A stretch of 64,000 bases of DNA from Acidovorax sp. GBBC 1281 (GTDB lineage Bacteria > Pseudomonadota > Gammaproteobacteria > Burkholderiales > Burkholderiaceae_C): assembly GCF_028473645.1 (NCBI RefSeq), contig NZ_CP097269.1, positions 3,862,001 through 3,926,000 of the forward strand, read 5' to 3'. The notes beneath the pieces were generated by a model. That model was not told the DNA's origin and did no database searches. It saw only the letters and a program-made list of their open reading frames with translations. The translations under genes and the position numbers were made by a program. Below are positions 47,175 through 56,674 of this stretch, piece by piece (position 1 is the first letter of the stretch; every line of letters begins with the position of its first letter).

Positions 47175-48200
47175 ATGCCTGTTCGCACCGCCCCTTCCTC
47201 GCCTGACGCCTGCCACTTGACCCGCCGCCAGATCCTGGCCTCCAGCCTCGGGCTGGGCCTGGCCGGCCTGCCCGCCGTGGACAGCCACGCGGCAGAGACC
47301 TACCCCGCGCGCCCGATCACGCTTGTCGTGCCCTTCCCGCCCGGCGGCTCGGTGGACGTGATGGCGCGGCAATACGCCGAGCCGCTCGGCCGCATCCTGG
47401 GCGTGCCCATGGTCATCGACAACAAGCCCGGCGCGGGCGGATCGATCGGCGCGCAGTTCGTGGCCCGTTCCAAGGCCGACGGCTACACGCTCGTGGTCTC
47501 GTCGCAAAGCAGCCACCTGGCCAATCCGCTCGTGCAGCCCAACCTGGGCTATGACCCCATCAAGGACTTCGACAACATCGCCATCCTGGGCCGCCAGCCC
47601 AACGTGCTCGTCGTGCACCCCAGCCTGCCGGTGAAGACCTTCGCCGAGTTCGTGGCCTACGCCAAGCAGCGCCCGGGCCAGCTCAACTTCTGCAGCGCCG
47701 GCGCTGGCAGCATGGGACAGCTCAATGTCGAAATGATGCAGCTGGCCATCGGCACGCAGGCCGTGCACGTGCCCTACCGCGGCGGCTCTCCGCTCATCAC
47801 CGCCGTGCTGGCCAACGAGGTGCAGTTCACGCTCGACAACCTGGTCATCTTCCTGCCGCACATCCAGGCCGGCAAGCTGCGCGCGCTGGCCGTGGCGTCG
47901 CCCCAGCGCCTGCCGCAACTGCCCGACGTGCCCACCTTCGCCGAACTGGGCCAGGCCCCGCTCAACCAGACGTCGTGGACCGGCATCGCCGCGCCCGCCA
48001 ACACGCCGCCCGCCATCGTGGCCACGCTGCACAAGGCCATCCGCACGGCGGCCACAGAACCCTCCATGCTGGAGAACCTGCGCGGCCGCGGCGTGATCGC
48101 GCCGGAAGACATGGCACCGGCCGGCTTCGAGAAGATGATGGCCGAGCGCCTGGTGGCCTACGGCGACGTGGTGCGCCGCGCCAACGTCAAGCCCGAGTAG
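47175..48200 (+). CDS. Bug-type (TTT family) solute receptor, Tat-type signal
   Basis: 341 residues. The signal LTRRQILASSLGLGLAGLPA has twin arginines. The mature part begins YPARPITLVVPFPPGGSVDV and has IDNKPGAGGSIGAQFVARS, the classic Bug start and ligand loop, then YRGGSPLITAVLANEVQFTL. It binds a small carboxylate-type ligand in the periplasm. It is 61 bp after the M20 peptidase and probably in the same transcript. Confidence 0.92.
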   Translation: MPVRTAPSSPDACHLTRRQILASSLGLGLAGLPAVDSHAAETYPARPITLVVPFPPGGSVDVMARQYAEPLGRILGVPMVIDNKPGAGGSIGAQFVARSKADGYTLVVSSQSSHLANPLVQPNLGYDPIKDFDNIAILGRQPNVLVVHPSLPVKTFAEFVAYAKQRPGQLNFCSAGAGSMGQLNVEMMQLAIGTQAVHVPYRGGSPLITAVLANEVQFTLDNLVIFLPHIQAGKLRALAVASPQRLPQLPDVPTFAELGQAPLNQTSWTGIAAPANTPPAIVATLHKAIRTAATEPSMLENLRGRGVIAPEDMAPAGFEKMMAERLVAYGDVVRRANVKPE

Positions 48201-48294
48201 GCCGCAGACCCGGCCTCCCGCCCCGCCCACGGCGCTTCGGGACCGGGGCGCCACATGCGCGGGCTGCACCCGAGCCCGGCGCATCTGTGGGAAC

Positions 48295-49050
48295 ATGGCG
48301 CGCAACACCACTGCCGCTGCTCCGCTGCCCATGCGCCCACCCCTTCACTCCCTGACCGCCCTAGCCTTGCTGGCCACCTTCGGCGGCGCCCCGCTGCTGG
48401 CCCAGGCCCAGGCGTCCTGTTCCAGCGACGGCGTGGCGCAGCCCGTGGCGCTGTACGAACGCTTCATCAACGCCGACTGCGAATCGTGCTGGGCCGGGCC
48501 GCCTGCGCACGCGCCCGGCGCCAGTGCACTGGTGCTCGACTGGATCGTGCCCGGTGGGTTGGCGGACGATGCCCCCCTGTCCGCCGCCGCCACGCGCGAT
48601 GCCCTGCAGCGACTGCAGGACCTCGGCCGCGGCGTGCCGTCATTTTCAGACACCCACACCGCCGAGGTGCAGCCCCTGCCCGGCCGGCTGCGCGTGGCCA
48701 ACGGCCTGGCGATGAACGACTACCTCGGCACGGGCATCGCCTTCCAGCCCGCGCCCCGCAGTCTGCTGCCGGCGGGCCGCTACGCGTACACGCTGGTGCT
48801 GGTGGAGAGGGTGCCTGCGGGCACCGCAGGGACACCGGTCGAACGGTATGTGGTTCGAAATGCCCTCCAGGGCAATTGGAACGCCGGCATCCCGCTATCG
48901 AAAAAGGAGCAATCCGCCTGGATCGACAACCGCTCCATGCGAACCCCGGAAGGTACCGATGCCGAGCGCCTGTTCGTCGCCGGCTGGCTGCAGGATGCGC
49001 AGGGCCGCATCGTGGCCGCGGCGCAGTCCCGCTGCGCAGCAGGGTCTTGA
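48295..49050 (+). CDS. Secreted protein with CxxC motif, unknown function
   Basis: 251 residues; the likely start is the ATG at 48295 or the internal one at 48331 (MRPPLHSLTALALLATFGGA), each giving a signal peptide that ends near AQAQA. The mature part has ALYERFINADCESCWAGPPA, which recalls the thioredoxin-like DUF1223 motif, then YLGTGIAFQPAPRSLLPAGR. The frame also embeds a copy of the dispersed repeat at 48894. A thiol-redox role is possible, not shown. Confidence 0.7.
   Translation: MARNTTAAAPLPMRPPLHSLTALALLATFGGAPLLAQAQASCSSDGVAQPVALYERFINADCESCWAGPPAHAPGASALVLDWIVPGGLADDAPLSAAATRDALQRLQDLGRGVPSFSDTHTAEVQPLPGRLRVANGLAMNDYLGTGIAFQPAPRSLLPAGRYAYTLVLVERVPAGTAGTPVERYVVRNALQGNWNAGIPLSKKEQSAWIDNRSMRTPEGTDAERLFVAGWLQDAQGRIVAAAQSRCAAGS
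48894..48912 (+). repeat. Dispersed 19-nt repeat, copy E (inside a coding region)
   Basis: GCTATCGAAAAAGGAGCAA within the secreted CxxC protein gene, read as PLSKKEQSA. Copy D in the small DUF2782-like gene is read in the same frame and also gives EQSA. Confidence 0.5.
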
Positions 49051-49069
49051 GCGGCGGGTAGAATCAGTC

Positions 49070-49103
49070 ACCGGGCCCAAGTTTCTTGACGCCCGGTTTT
49101 TTT
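49070..49103 (+). terminator. Intrinsic terminator after the secreted CxxC protein gene
   Basis: Inverted repeat ACCGGGC (49070-49076) and GCCCGGT (49091-49097), then a run of T to 49103. It separates the upstream gene from GMP reductase. I saw no purine riboswitch in the 126 bp that follow. Confidence 0.82.
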
Positions 49104-49229
49104 GTGCCTGCGCACAGCAGGGTCCGGTGCCGTCCATTGCGGCGGCACCCGCAGAGCCGGTCAGCAAGCCAAGCGCCCACCGTGGCGGAAATCCTTCCGC
49201 CGCGTCCTTCAATGGAGCTTGGAAATCTG

Positions 49230-50207
49230 ATGGAAATCTTCGACTACGACAACGTCCTGCTGCTGCCGCGCAAATGCCGCGTGGAAAGCCGCTCCGAGTG
49301 CGACGCCAGCGTGACGCTGGGCCAGCGCAGCTTCCGCCTGCCCGTGGTGCCGGCCAACATGAAAACGGTGGTGGACGAGAAAATCTGCCGCTGGATGGCG
49401 CAGAACGGCTACTTCTACGTCATGCACCGCTTCGATCTGGACAACGTGCAGTTCGTGCGCGACATGCAAGCGGCGGGGTGCTTCGCCTCCATCTCGCTGG
49501 GCGTGAAGCAGCCCGACTACGACACCGTGGACCAGCTGGCCGCCGCCGGCCTCGTGCCCGAGTACGTCACCATCGACATCGCCCACGGCCACGCCGACAC
49601 GGTCAAGAACATGATCGGCTACCTCAAGGACAAGCTGCCCGGCGCGTTCGTCATCGCCGGCAACGTCGGCACGCCCGAGGCCATCATCGACCTGGAAAAC
49701 TGGGGTGCCGATGCGACCAAGGTGGGCATCGGCCCGGGCAAGGTGTGCATCACCAAGCTCAAGACCGGCTTCGGCACCGGGGGCTGGCAGCTGTCGGCGC
49801 TCAAATGGTGCGCGCGCGTGGCCACCCGGCCCATCATCGCGGACGGCGGCATCCGCGACCATGGCGACATCGCCAAGAGCATCCGCTTCGGCGCGACCAT
49901 GGTCATGATCGGCTCGCTGTTCGCCGGCCATGAAGAGTCCCCGGGCCAGACGGTGGAAGTGGACGGCGCGCTGTTCAAGGAGTACTACGGCTCGGCCAGC
50001 GACTTCAACAAGGGCGAGTACAAGCACGTGGAGGGCAAGCGCATCCTTGAGCCCATCAAGGGCACGCTGGCCAGCACGCTGGTGGAGATGGAGCAGGACG
50101 TGCAAAGCTCCATCAGCTACTCCGGCGGCCGCAAGCTGATGGACATCCGGAAGGTGAACTACGTGATCCTGGGCGGCGACAACGCGGGCGAGCATCTGCT
50201 CATGTGA
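49230..50207 (+). CDS. guaC: GMP reductase
   Basis: 325 residues from ATG 49230 ([20 protein letters not shown]); an ATG six codons earlier is possible. IMPDH/GMPR barrel motifs: [33 protein letters not shown], the catalytic Cys loop [19 protein letters not shown], and [20 protein letters not shown]. There is no CBS domain, so it is GMP reductase rather than IMP dehydrogenase. It converts GMP to IMP with NADPH in purine salvage. Confidence 0.94.
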   Translation: MEIFDYDNVLLLPRKCRVESRSECDASVTLGQRSFRLPVVPANMKTVVDEKICRWMAQNGYFYVMHRFDLDNVQFVRDMQAAGCFASISLGVKQPDYDTVDQLAAAGLVPEYVTIDIAHGHADTVKNMIGYLKDKLPGAFVIAGNVGTPEAIIDLENWGADATKVGIGPGKVCITKLKTGFGTGGWQLSALKWCARVATRPIIADGGIRDHGDIAKSIRFGATMVMIGSLFAGHEESPGQTVEVDGALFKEYYGSASDFNKGEYKHVEGKRILEPIKGTLASTLVEMEQDVQSSISYSGGRKLMDIRKVNYVILGGDNAGEHLLM

Positions 50208-50264
50208 AAGACCGCCGGACGGCCGGCGATCAGCACGTGATGACGGCAATTTTTTCTGCGGGAC

Positions 50265-50294
50265 TTGCAGACGCCTCAAATCTTGGTGCATAAT
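50265..50294 (+). promoter_or_regulatory. Likely promoter of tRNA-Lys
   Basis: TTGCAG (50265-50270), 18 bp, then CATAAT (50289-50294), about 40 bp before the tRNA. This gap (50208-50333) holds no other feature I can name. Confidence 0.5.
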
Positions 50295-50333
50295 TCGAGG
50301 CTCTGCAGCGATGCAGACAACTTTTCAGAAAGT

Positions 50334-50409
50334 GGGTTCTTAGCTCAGTTGGTAGAGCAGCGGACTCTTAATCCGTAGGTCGAGTGTTCGAGTCACTCAG
50401 GGCCCACCA
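50334..50409 (+). tRNA. tRNA-Lys (anticodon CTT)
   Basis: 76 nt with encoded CCA. The acceptor arm GGGTTCT pairs with AGGGCCC (two G-U pairs), the D arm is GCTCAGTTGGTAGAGC, the anticodon loop is CTCTTAA with anticodon CTT, and the T loop is TTCGAGT. A tyrosine integrase gene follows in convergent orientation 98 bp later, so the 3' end of this tRNA is the probable attachment site of the island. Confidence 0.95.
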
Positions 50410-50426
50410 AAAATTAAGAAGAATCA

Positions 50427-50458
50427 AGCACTTAGGTCACAAGCCTAAGTGCTTTTTT
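50427..50458. terminator. Intrinsic terminator after tRNA-Lys
   Basis: Perfect 10-bp stem AGCACTTAGG / CCTAAGTGCT with a 7-base loop, followed by six T in all. It ends the tRNA transcript and, being symmetrical, may also stop the convergent integrase transcript. Confidence 0.88.
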
Positions 50459-50506
50459 CTTGCCTTCTAATACTTCGTCCCCCGCTTTCTAATACGCGGC
50501 TGACTG

Positions 50507-51580
50507 TCAGGCTGCCTTCTCGGTCCGTTCGGGCTGTCGATCGTTGGGCGCGATGACCTTGGTCAAGTGCCGCTTGATGTACTTTTCGGTTGTCGTGACG
50601 CTGTCGTGGCCGCAGAGCGCCGAGATCTCTTCGAGCGGCACGCCACCCTGATACATGTCAGTCGCCCCTTTGGCTTTGGCGTCGTACGGCGCGAAGTCGG
50701 CGATCTTGCAGGCAGCGATGTGGCGCCGTGCCATGGAGCTCAGGCCCATCTGCGTGTAAGGGTGCCCGTCGCGGGTGCAGATGAGGTACATCGACGTCAC
50801 CTTGCGCTTCTGTGCGGCGCGCGCGGCCGCCATTTCGTCGAAGCAGCGCTGGAGCGTCGCAGTCACCAGGATCTTCAGCCTGGCACCGGTTTTGGACTGC
50901 CGGAACGACAGAATTCGTTGGCCGCCTTCTTCGATGATGTTGGCCTTCGTCCACGTCAGGATGTCAGCCGGGCGCTGGAGCGTCCGGTACATCAGTTCCA
51001 TCCATGCCCGCACCGGCGCTGAGGCGACGTCGTAGACCGCGTTGTATTCGGCATCCGAGATGTAGCGATCACGCTCGGTCTCTGGGTTTCGCGGGACTTG
51101 GAGGCAGACGTTTCCTTTGATTCCGCTGCCCGTCTGCAGAATCATCCAACTCATGCAGGAACTCAACGCGGCCTTGTCGCGATTGGCCTGAACCGGCCTC
51201 TCCTCGGCTGCACCGATGGCCAGGTACTCAGCGACATGGGGCGCCTCCACAGACCGCGGGATCATGGTGCCGAAGAAGTCCTTGAGCAACGGCACGGCCT
51301 TCTTGTAGTCCTTGAGCGTCCGGGGCTTGTTGAGTCCCTTTGCCACCTGGCCCTCCATGAACTTCAACCACTCGTCCATCCACCAGGCCATCGTCCCGCG
51401 CACCGAGGCACCGTCGTTGTAACCGGCGGCGATGGCCTTTGCCGCCTCCAGGTCGGCGCCCAGCCCCTCCCAGCGCTGCTTGCCTTCTTGATCTGGGGCA
51501 TGGATGTAATAGAACTGCCCTGACTTGAGCGTCAGTCGCTTGGGCAGCCCTTGCTCAGGATTTTTACGCGGTCTTCCCAT
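50507..51580 (-). CDS. Tyrosine-family site-specific integrase with unusual catalytic residues
   Basis: 357 residues from ATG 51580 (MGRPRKNPEQGLPKRLTLKS). The N-terminal part is arm- and core-binding. In the catalytic domain, YRTLQRPADILTW gives the first Arg, SKTGARLKI the Lys, LCGHDSVTTTEKYIKR the last His and the Tyr nucleophile. The usual H-x-x-R box reads PYDAKAKGATD, so its His and Arg appear as Tyr and Lys. Integrase adjoins tRNA-Lys and probably integrates and excises the island. It overlaps the DUF4224-like gene by 17 bp. Confidence 0.9.
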   Translation of the reverse strand: MGRPRKNPEQGLPKRLTLKSGQFYYIHAPDQEGKQRWEGLGADLEAAKAIAAGYNDGASVRGTMAWWMDEWLKFMEGQVAKGLNKPRTLKDYKKAVPLLKDFFGTMIPRSVEAPHVAEYLAIGAAEERPVQANRDKAALSSCMSWMILQTGSGIKGNVCLQVPRNPETERDRYISDAEYNAVYDVASAPVRAWMELMYRTLQRPADILTWTKANIIEEGGQRILSFRQSKTGARLKILVTATLQRCFDEMAAARAAQKRKVTSMYLICTRDGHPYTQMGLSSMARRHIAACKIADFAPYDAKAKGATDMYQGGVPLEEISALCGHDSVTTTEKYIKRHLTKVIAPNDRQPERTEKAA

Positions 51581-51875
51581 CTGCCTTCGCCCCTTTCTTT
51601 TTTCGTGATGCGAGCCGCGCCAGCAGCGCGTCCCTGTTTGGCTCCTGGCTTCCGGCCACAACGATCTGTGCTGCTGCGGAGTTGCCACCCAACGGCGGTC
51701 GATCGCCCAGCGCCAATCGGTCACCCACGGCGGTGCGGGAGACCAGCGGGCGACCATCAGCGCCCGGAACAAATGGCACCCCGATACGCTTCAAGAAGCG
51801 CTTCTGGGCTGCGGCCTGTGTGAGAGGACTCGTCAGTGCAGCCACTTCGGCCTCCAGGAGAAATGGGGGGATCAC
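51564..51875 (-). CDS. DUF4224-like small protein upstream of the integrase
   Basis: 103 residues, ATG at 51875. The N terminus FLLEAEVAALTSPLTQAAAQ and KRFLKRIGVPFVPGADGRPL resemble DUF4224 proteins, short DNA-binding-like proteins typically encoded just upstream of phage and island integrases. The C terminus is basic (LASRKKKGAKADGKTA). The stop lies inside the integrase start region, so they are translated together. It may work as a directionality factor. Confidence 0.75.
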   Translation of the reverse strand: MIPPFLLEAEVAALTSPLTQAAAQKRFLKRIGVPFVPGADGRPLVSRTAVGDRLALGDRPPLGGNSAAAQIVVAGSQEPNRDALLARLASRKKKGAKADGKTA

Positions 51876-52183
51876 GGGACCCTCCCTCTGACGACACCGT
51901 CCGCGTTCTCGAACTTCTTCTCGCCGCCACGAAGACGGCGCTCACGACATTTGTCGCGGAGAGACTGCATCCGTCGGCCACAGCCATGAACTCCTGCGCC
52001 AGCAACTCGACTGGTTTTGCACGGGGTCATGATTGGCTCGTTGCGCAGGACGCGTTGTTTGGATGCCTCTAATTTCTCACCGTCTTGTATCCAAAAACGC
52101 GAACTGCGCTGCGAAACACCCCTCGAATTTCAACGTTCCTCGGACGAGGTTCCCGTTCGAAGAAGCCGAAAGGCAACCGACCT
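51876..52183. other. 308-bp stretch without a recognisable gene
   Basis: Short frames on both strands exist here but none has a convincing start, ribosome site or protein character. It should hold the promoter for the DUF4224/integrase pair on the minus strand. I see no clear repeat or terminator. Confidence 0.5.
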
Positions 52184-52555
52184 TTACTGGTTGCTGTCGC
52201 AGCGCTCCAGCCCCACGGATACATCACCGTCGGGCGTCAGCCCATACTTCGTCACCATCGCCGTCACGCTGCCGCCCCTGAACGAAGCCGGGCGCTTGTC
52301 GCAAATGAAGTAGATCCCGTCCTTGGCATTCACGAACAAGGCATCGCTCGATGACTTCAGCTTCACCGAAATGGGCTTTCCTACGACCTGCGCGGAGGTC
52401 TTGACGACGTCGCCTTGCGTTTGGCCGATGATCTTCTTCAAGCCGTCGTAGGTGATCGGTCCAGGATCTGCGGCGTGAACGCAGGTCAGCGTGAATAGTC
52501 CGAACGAGAGCGCGGCGGCGCGAGGCACAAGAACGCTGTACACGGTGAACTGCAT
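52184..52555 (-). CDS. Small exported protein, unknown function (island cargo)
   Basis: 123 residues, ATG at 52555. A signal peptide (VPRAAALSFGLFTLTCVHAA) precedes a mature domain of about 95 residues with two Cys (FICDKR, LERCDSNQ) that could form one disulfide. No family recognised. It is the last of four minus-strand cargo genes. Start supported by a Met with a normal signal immediately after. Confidence 0.6.
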   Translation of the reverse strand: MQFTVYSVLVPRAAALSFGLFTLTCVHAADPGPITYDGLKKIIGQTQGDVVKTSAQVVGKPISVKLKSSSDALFVNAKDGIYFICDKRPASFRGGSVTAMVTKYGLTPDGDVSVGLERCDSNQ

Positions 52556-52617
52556 GGTGATGTCTCGGTCAGGTTTAGTGGCTTCGGTATTGATCGGGCA
52601 CGTCTGCGCCGGTTGGA

Positions 52618-52857
52618 TCAGCGGTTGCGCTTTCGACGCAGTTCTTCGAGTGTCTGCATCGCGGATGCATAGGTCGACGCGCGCACGCCACCATTTCGCA
52701 GAAGACGCAAATGCAAGGCCGTGTTCAGTTCGACTTGGTCAAGTGAAGCTTGTGGACTTCCCGCGCCGGATGCCGCAGCGCCACGCTCGTCACTCAGCGC
52801 GTCGGGCCGAATACAACTTTCGTCAGCAATGGCCGAGCCATCTGTTGCCTTCGTCAT
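52618..52857 (-). CDS. Small protein, unknown function (island cargo)
   Basis: 79 residues, starting at the ATG that overlaps the stop of the preceding membrane protein gene (ATGA), which is the main support for it being real. It is polar, starts MTKATDGSAIADESCIRPDA and ends in a helical basic segment (SAMQTLEELRRKRNR). No family recognised. Confidence 0.55.
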   Translation of the reverse strand: MTKATDGSAIADESCIRPDALSDERGAAASGAGSPQASLDQVELNTALHLRLLRNGGVRASTYASAMQTLEELRRKRNR

Positions 52858-53315
52858 ACGAGAATCGCGCCGGGCAGCGCACGCACGTGCTTGCGTGCAA
52901 GATCGACGAGCCGGATGCCGTGCCACGAGCGCCATCCGGCCCACAAAAAAACGAGCCCCACGCCGAACAGCGGTACCAAGCCCAAGCCGAGGATCATGAT
53001 GCCCATCACCATGGCGTAGCCCATCACCGAACTGCCACCGAGGTCCGTTGCGAAGAGCTTGCCATCGCCACCCCTCACTGCCACCAGCAGATCGGTCTTC
53101 TTCCCGCCTTGCATCACGTGCAGCTCGACGGACTCCCCGCTGTCCAGCGCGGCACCCAACTTGCCATCGAGACCGCCCACTACGCTGACGTTGCGCAGCA
53201 TCTGCCCATCGCCGAGTTCGATATATGAATACACAGTCGAGCCGAACCGCTCGCCCGCCTCCTGCACGCTGGGCCCCAATTCCTTCAGAATGCCCGTGAA
53301 AATCGCGATGGCCAT
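52854..53315 (-). CDS. Membrane protein, unknown function (island cargo)
   Basis: 153 residues, ATG at 53315. The first 90 residues are soluble and beta-rich (VYSYIELGDGQMLRNVSVVG, SVELHVMQGGKKTDLLVAVR). Then two close hydrophobic segments (MGYAMVMGIMILGLGLVPLF and VGLVFLWAGW) and a short basic tail. No family recognised. It overlaps the next small gene by ATGA. Confidence 0.65.
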   Translation of the reverse strand: MAIAIFTGILKELGPSVQEAGERFGSTVYSYIELGDGQMLRNVSVVGGLDGKLGAALDSGESVELHVMQGGKKTDLLVAVRGGDGKLFATDLGGSSVMGYAMVMGIMILGLGLVPLFGVGLVFLWAGWRSWHGIRLVDLARKHVRALPGAILV

Positions 53316-53397
53316 TTCTTGTTTTCTCTGTCGTTGGTTGATATGAAGTGGAGAACGGGGTCGATGCGCGGAGCCGCTCCAAGAACGTTCTCCCGAG

Positions 53398-54585
53398 CTA
53401 TGTGAAATACGGGATGCGTGCTGTCGTCGATCGCCCGCCAGCAGCCTTCAAGCGCTGCGCAACCTCGAATCGGCCGAGTCGCAGCGCTTCTGCGAGCGGC
53501 GATACGCTGATGGTCAACATTTGCGATCCGACGCCGAAGTCGTACCGGCCACCTTGATCTGCGTTGGCACCCTGCGTCAAAAGGGCGTCGACCAAGGCCA
53601 CGTCACCGCCCCAAACGGCCAGCATCAGCGGTGTCGCGCGCACTGAGCTCAACCGCGTACGGCCAGCCGTCTTGACGTCGACCTTTGGCAACAGCGCCAA
53701 AGGCTGCAGCACGCCTTCATTGCCCACGCCGAATGTCTGGATCACGTACAAGCGCTGCAAATCGTCCGAATCGATCGGCAAGGCGTCGAGCGCCGCGCCG
53801 ATGGCGCCATCCTTGCCGCCCGACAGAAATGTTGATTCCAGACAGAACGCCGACTGCCCGCCGCCCAGGGCTACCGACACCTTCGCGACCGTGACGCCTG
53901 CCTCTTTGAAAAGGCGAGCTGCCTGGAGGTTGCCTTGCGTGATGGCACGGCAGACATCGTGTGGTGCCAGGCTGAAACCCTGGCGCGCCAGCAGTTCGAC
54001 GGGTGATGCCGGACGCACAACGGCATCGCGGATCGCCTGCGTGTCCTCCTTGATTGCGTCCGCAGTGGCACTTGCCGATTCCGCCGCGACGGCAGCGCGC
54101 TTCGCATTCCATCCGATGGAGGTCAGCAGTCCGCCATGATCGGCACGGGCGCGCGACCAGACAGTGAATGTCGCGCCAAGCGACAGCAGCAGGACGATGG
54201 ACGCAAAGCCTGGGCGAGCGCGGGCCATCCGCAGACCCTGGGCGACTGCGCCAGTGACGCTCCGCGACCGCGCGCTTGCTGAACTCTTTCCGGCGAGATA
54301 GAGGGCCAGCCCGATGCTCAATAGCCAGCCGGCGAGCGCGACGTAGCCAGTGAACTGCGCGGCCTGTCCCGCCAAGTCTGCGTACAGGCTCAGGCTTGCG
54401 CTGACGGTCGTGCAGACGACGAGGGCCGTCGCGTTCAACGCGGTGAGGCCGGCGCGCGCCGCTTCCGAGAAGACGTCGCTGCCGGGCTGCGGACTACTTG
54501 GCAGGGGCTGACTCACCGCCCGCCACCCCACGATTCCTCGCGTCGCCTTGGCATCGCACTGCAGAAGCTCACGACTTTCCTCCAC
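53398..54585 (-). CDS. Membrane protein with C-terminal ankyrin-like repeats (island cargo)
   Basis: 395 residues from GTG 54585 (the precise start is uncertain). Three hydrophobic segments lie at about residues 45-100 and 125-150. A helical linker rich in Ala follows (AAVAAESASATADAIKEDTQ). The last third has ankyrin-type units: TPLMLAVWGGDVALVDALLT then SPLAEALRLGRFEVAQRLKA. Ankyrin repeats bind proteins. It is divergent from an XRE regulator. Function unknown; defence or toxin roles are possible for island cargo but nothing here shows one. Confidence 0.7.
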   Translation of the reverse strand: MEESRELLQCDAKATRGIVGWRAVSQPLPSSPQPGSDVFSEAARAGLTALNATALVVCTTVSASLSLYADLAGQAAQFTGYVALAGWLLSIGLALYLAGKSSASARSRSVTGAVAQGLRMARARPGFASIVLLLSLGATFTVWSRARADHGGLLTSIGWNAKRAAVAAESASATADAIKEDTQAIRDAVVRPASPVELLARQGFSLAPHDVCRAITQGNLQAARLFKEAGVTVAKVSVALGGGQSAFCLESTFLSGGKDGAIGAALDALPIDSDDLQRLYVIQTFGVGNEGVLQPLALLPKVDVKTAGRTRLSSVRATPLMLAVWGGDVALVDALLTQGANADQGGRYDFGVGSQMLTISVSPLAEALRLGRFEVAQRLKAAGGRSTTARIPYFT

Positions 54586-54674
54586 CGCATTCTGGTTTTC
54601 AACAAATCGAATATAGCTGATTTGCGTTTTATTAAGCGTCGTTTTTATATGCCCATAAAGCGACCCTCACCGAC

Positions 54675-54971
54675 ATGTCAGCCAACCTTCCAAGGGGTCG
54701 GCCCCTGGGGTCGACGACATTCGATCCTGTCGTTGCCTCGTCGTTTGGCAAGGCGGTCGTCGAGATGCGCACCGCCCACGGTATGTCCCAACTCGCATTG
54801 GCGATGGAGGCATCCATCGAGCGTGCGCACATGGGACGGATCGAACGCGGGGAGCGGGTTCCAAATCTGGTGGCGATCGTTAAGATCGCCACCGCTCTGG
54901 GCTGCATCACCACAGCGCTCGTGCAGCAGTTCGAACGCCAACTCGTGGCTGCAGGCGACAACGGCAAATAG
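54675..54971 (+). CDS. XRE-family helix-turn-helix regulator
   Basis: 98 residues, ATG at 54675. The helix-turn-helix is MSQLALAMEASIERAHMGRI, followed by ERGERVPNLVAIVKIATALG, the standard Cro/CI pattern. The N terminus is basic. It faces away from the ankyrin-protein gene across an 89-bp AT-rich gap and so may control the four cargo genes. Confidence 0.85.
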   Translation: MSANLPRGRPLGSTTFDPVVASSFGKAVVEMRTAHGMSQLALAMEASIERAHMGRIERGERVPNLVAIVKIATALGCITTALVQQFERQLVAAGDNGK

Positions 54972-55515
54972 TCCGATTCGACGCGTCAAGGCGCCCGACC
55001 AGGGCCGCGTTTGCGCCCCTGGCTCTTGCGCTTGATGAAGTCCGGCATTTCCTTCTCCGCCACCGGCCTGACCGGCCGTGCCGTCTCCACCGAGTCCCGC
55101 ACGATTGCCACGGCGCGCGCTTTGTGCGACCTGCGCCCACCCGCATTCCAGTTCAGCCCGTACCATGCCACCGTTGCCGCCGAGCTCTCGCCGATGACCG
55201 CAGCGATGTCCTCATCGTCCCAGTCCTCTGCCCGCATGTCGCTGACGACAGCGTGCCGGAACAGGTAGGGCGACAGCAGCACATCGCTCGGCCTGGGCGG
55301 CTTGTGCCGCGGGAACATCTTCTCGGACACGCGTGCCATGAACTTGCGCAGCGGCTCGGGCTCGGCGTGCACCGTCATGCCGCCGGCCGCGCGCACCTGC
55401 TCGTAGGCCCAATCTGGGAACACGCCACGTGTGAGTTGGAATTGCCGCCACGGCTGGCCCGTGTGCTCGCGGACCTTACCGCCATTGATCCGCACCAGAA
55501 CGTTGCTCTCCACTA

Positions 55516-56674
55516 GTGTCCTGTCCCGTTAATTCGCAGGCACGATAGCTGCATGGTTTCGGGCCATCCTTGAGGTGCCGCCATGCCCAATGCAACGACC
55601 CGAACAGAAATTGCGCTTAGTGAAGTGGAGCGCGCGGAACTGACGTCCATGGCGCGATCACGTTCGCTGCCAGCGGCGTTGTCGCTCAGGGCGCGCATCG
55701 TGCTGACTTGCGAAGGCACAGATAAAGCCAGCACCGCGGTTGCGCAGGCTCTGGGGATCAGTCGTAGCACTGTCACCAAGTGGCGCGGGCGCTATGCGCG
55801 CCATCGCATTGCAGGGCTTTACGACGAGTTGCGCCCGGGTCGCCCCCGCACGGTAGATGACGAGCGTGTTGCTGAGTTGATTACCAAGACGTTGCACACC
55901 AAGCCTGCTGATGGGGGTACCCACTGGAGCACCCGCACGCTGGCCGCCGATACGGGCATCAGCAAGAGCACGGTGGCGCGCTATCTGCAGACCTTCAACC
56001 TCAAGCCGCACCGGGCCGACAGCTTCAAGCTGTCGACCGATCCGCTGTTCATCGAGAAGCTGCGCGACGTTGTGGGGCTGTACCTGAACCCACCTGACAA
56101 CGCGCTGGTGCTGTGCGTGGACGAGAAGAGCCAATGCCAAGCTTTGGAGCGTACGCAGCCGATGCTGCCAATGGGGTTTGGCTATGTCGAAGGTGTCACG
56201 CACGACTACGTGCGCCACGGCACCACCACCTTGTTCGCGGCCCTGAACGTGATGAATGGCCAAGTGATCGCGCAGTGCCGGCCCCGGCATCGTCATCAAG
56301 AGTTCCTTGCCTTCCTGCGCGCCATCGACAAGGCAGTGCCCGACGAACTGGATGTGCACTGCATAGCTGATAACTACGCCAGCCACAAGCATCCAAAGGT
56401 GCGCGCTTGGTTGGCCGAGCGGCCTCGCTGGCACATGCACTTCGTTCCGACCTATTCAAGCTGGCTCAATCAGGTCGAGCGCTTCTTCTCGATCATCACC
56501 ACGCGGGCAATCCGCCGTGGCTCGTTCACCAGCGTGAAGGATCTGATCAACAAGATCGACACATTCATCGCGAATTACAACCAGTCCTGCCAGCCGTTTA
56601 CTTGGACAGCTACAGCAGACTCCATCCTCGAAAAACTCGCCAGACTATGCGGGCGAATTAACGGGACAGGACAC
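55516..56674 (+). mobile_element. IS630-family insertion sequence, copy 2
   Basis: 1159 bp, same ends as copy 1, flanked by TA at 55514-55515 and 56675-56676; rebuilt target CTAG. It lies in opposite orientation to copy 3, with 741 bp between them. Confidence 0.97.

Noticed and set aside
49104..49229. Possible purine riboswitch before GMP reductase
   Set aside because: No recognisable aptamer core; the only structure seen is the terminator of the previous gene.
51757..52072. Frames on both strands between the DUF4224-like gene and the next cargo gene
   Set aside because: They overlap each other and have no convincing start, ribosome site or family resemblance.
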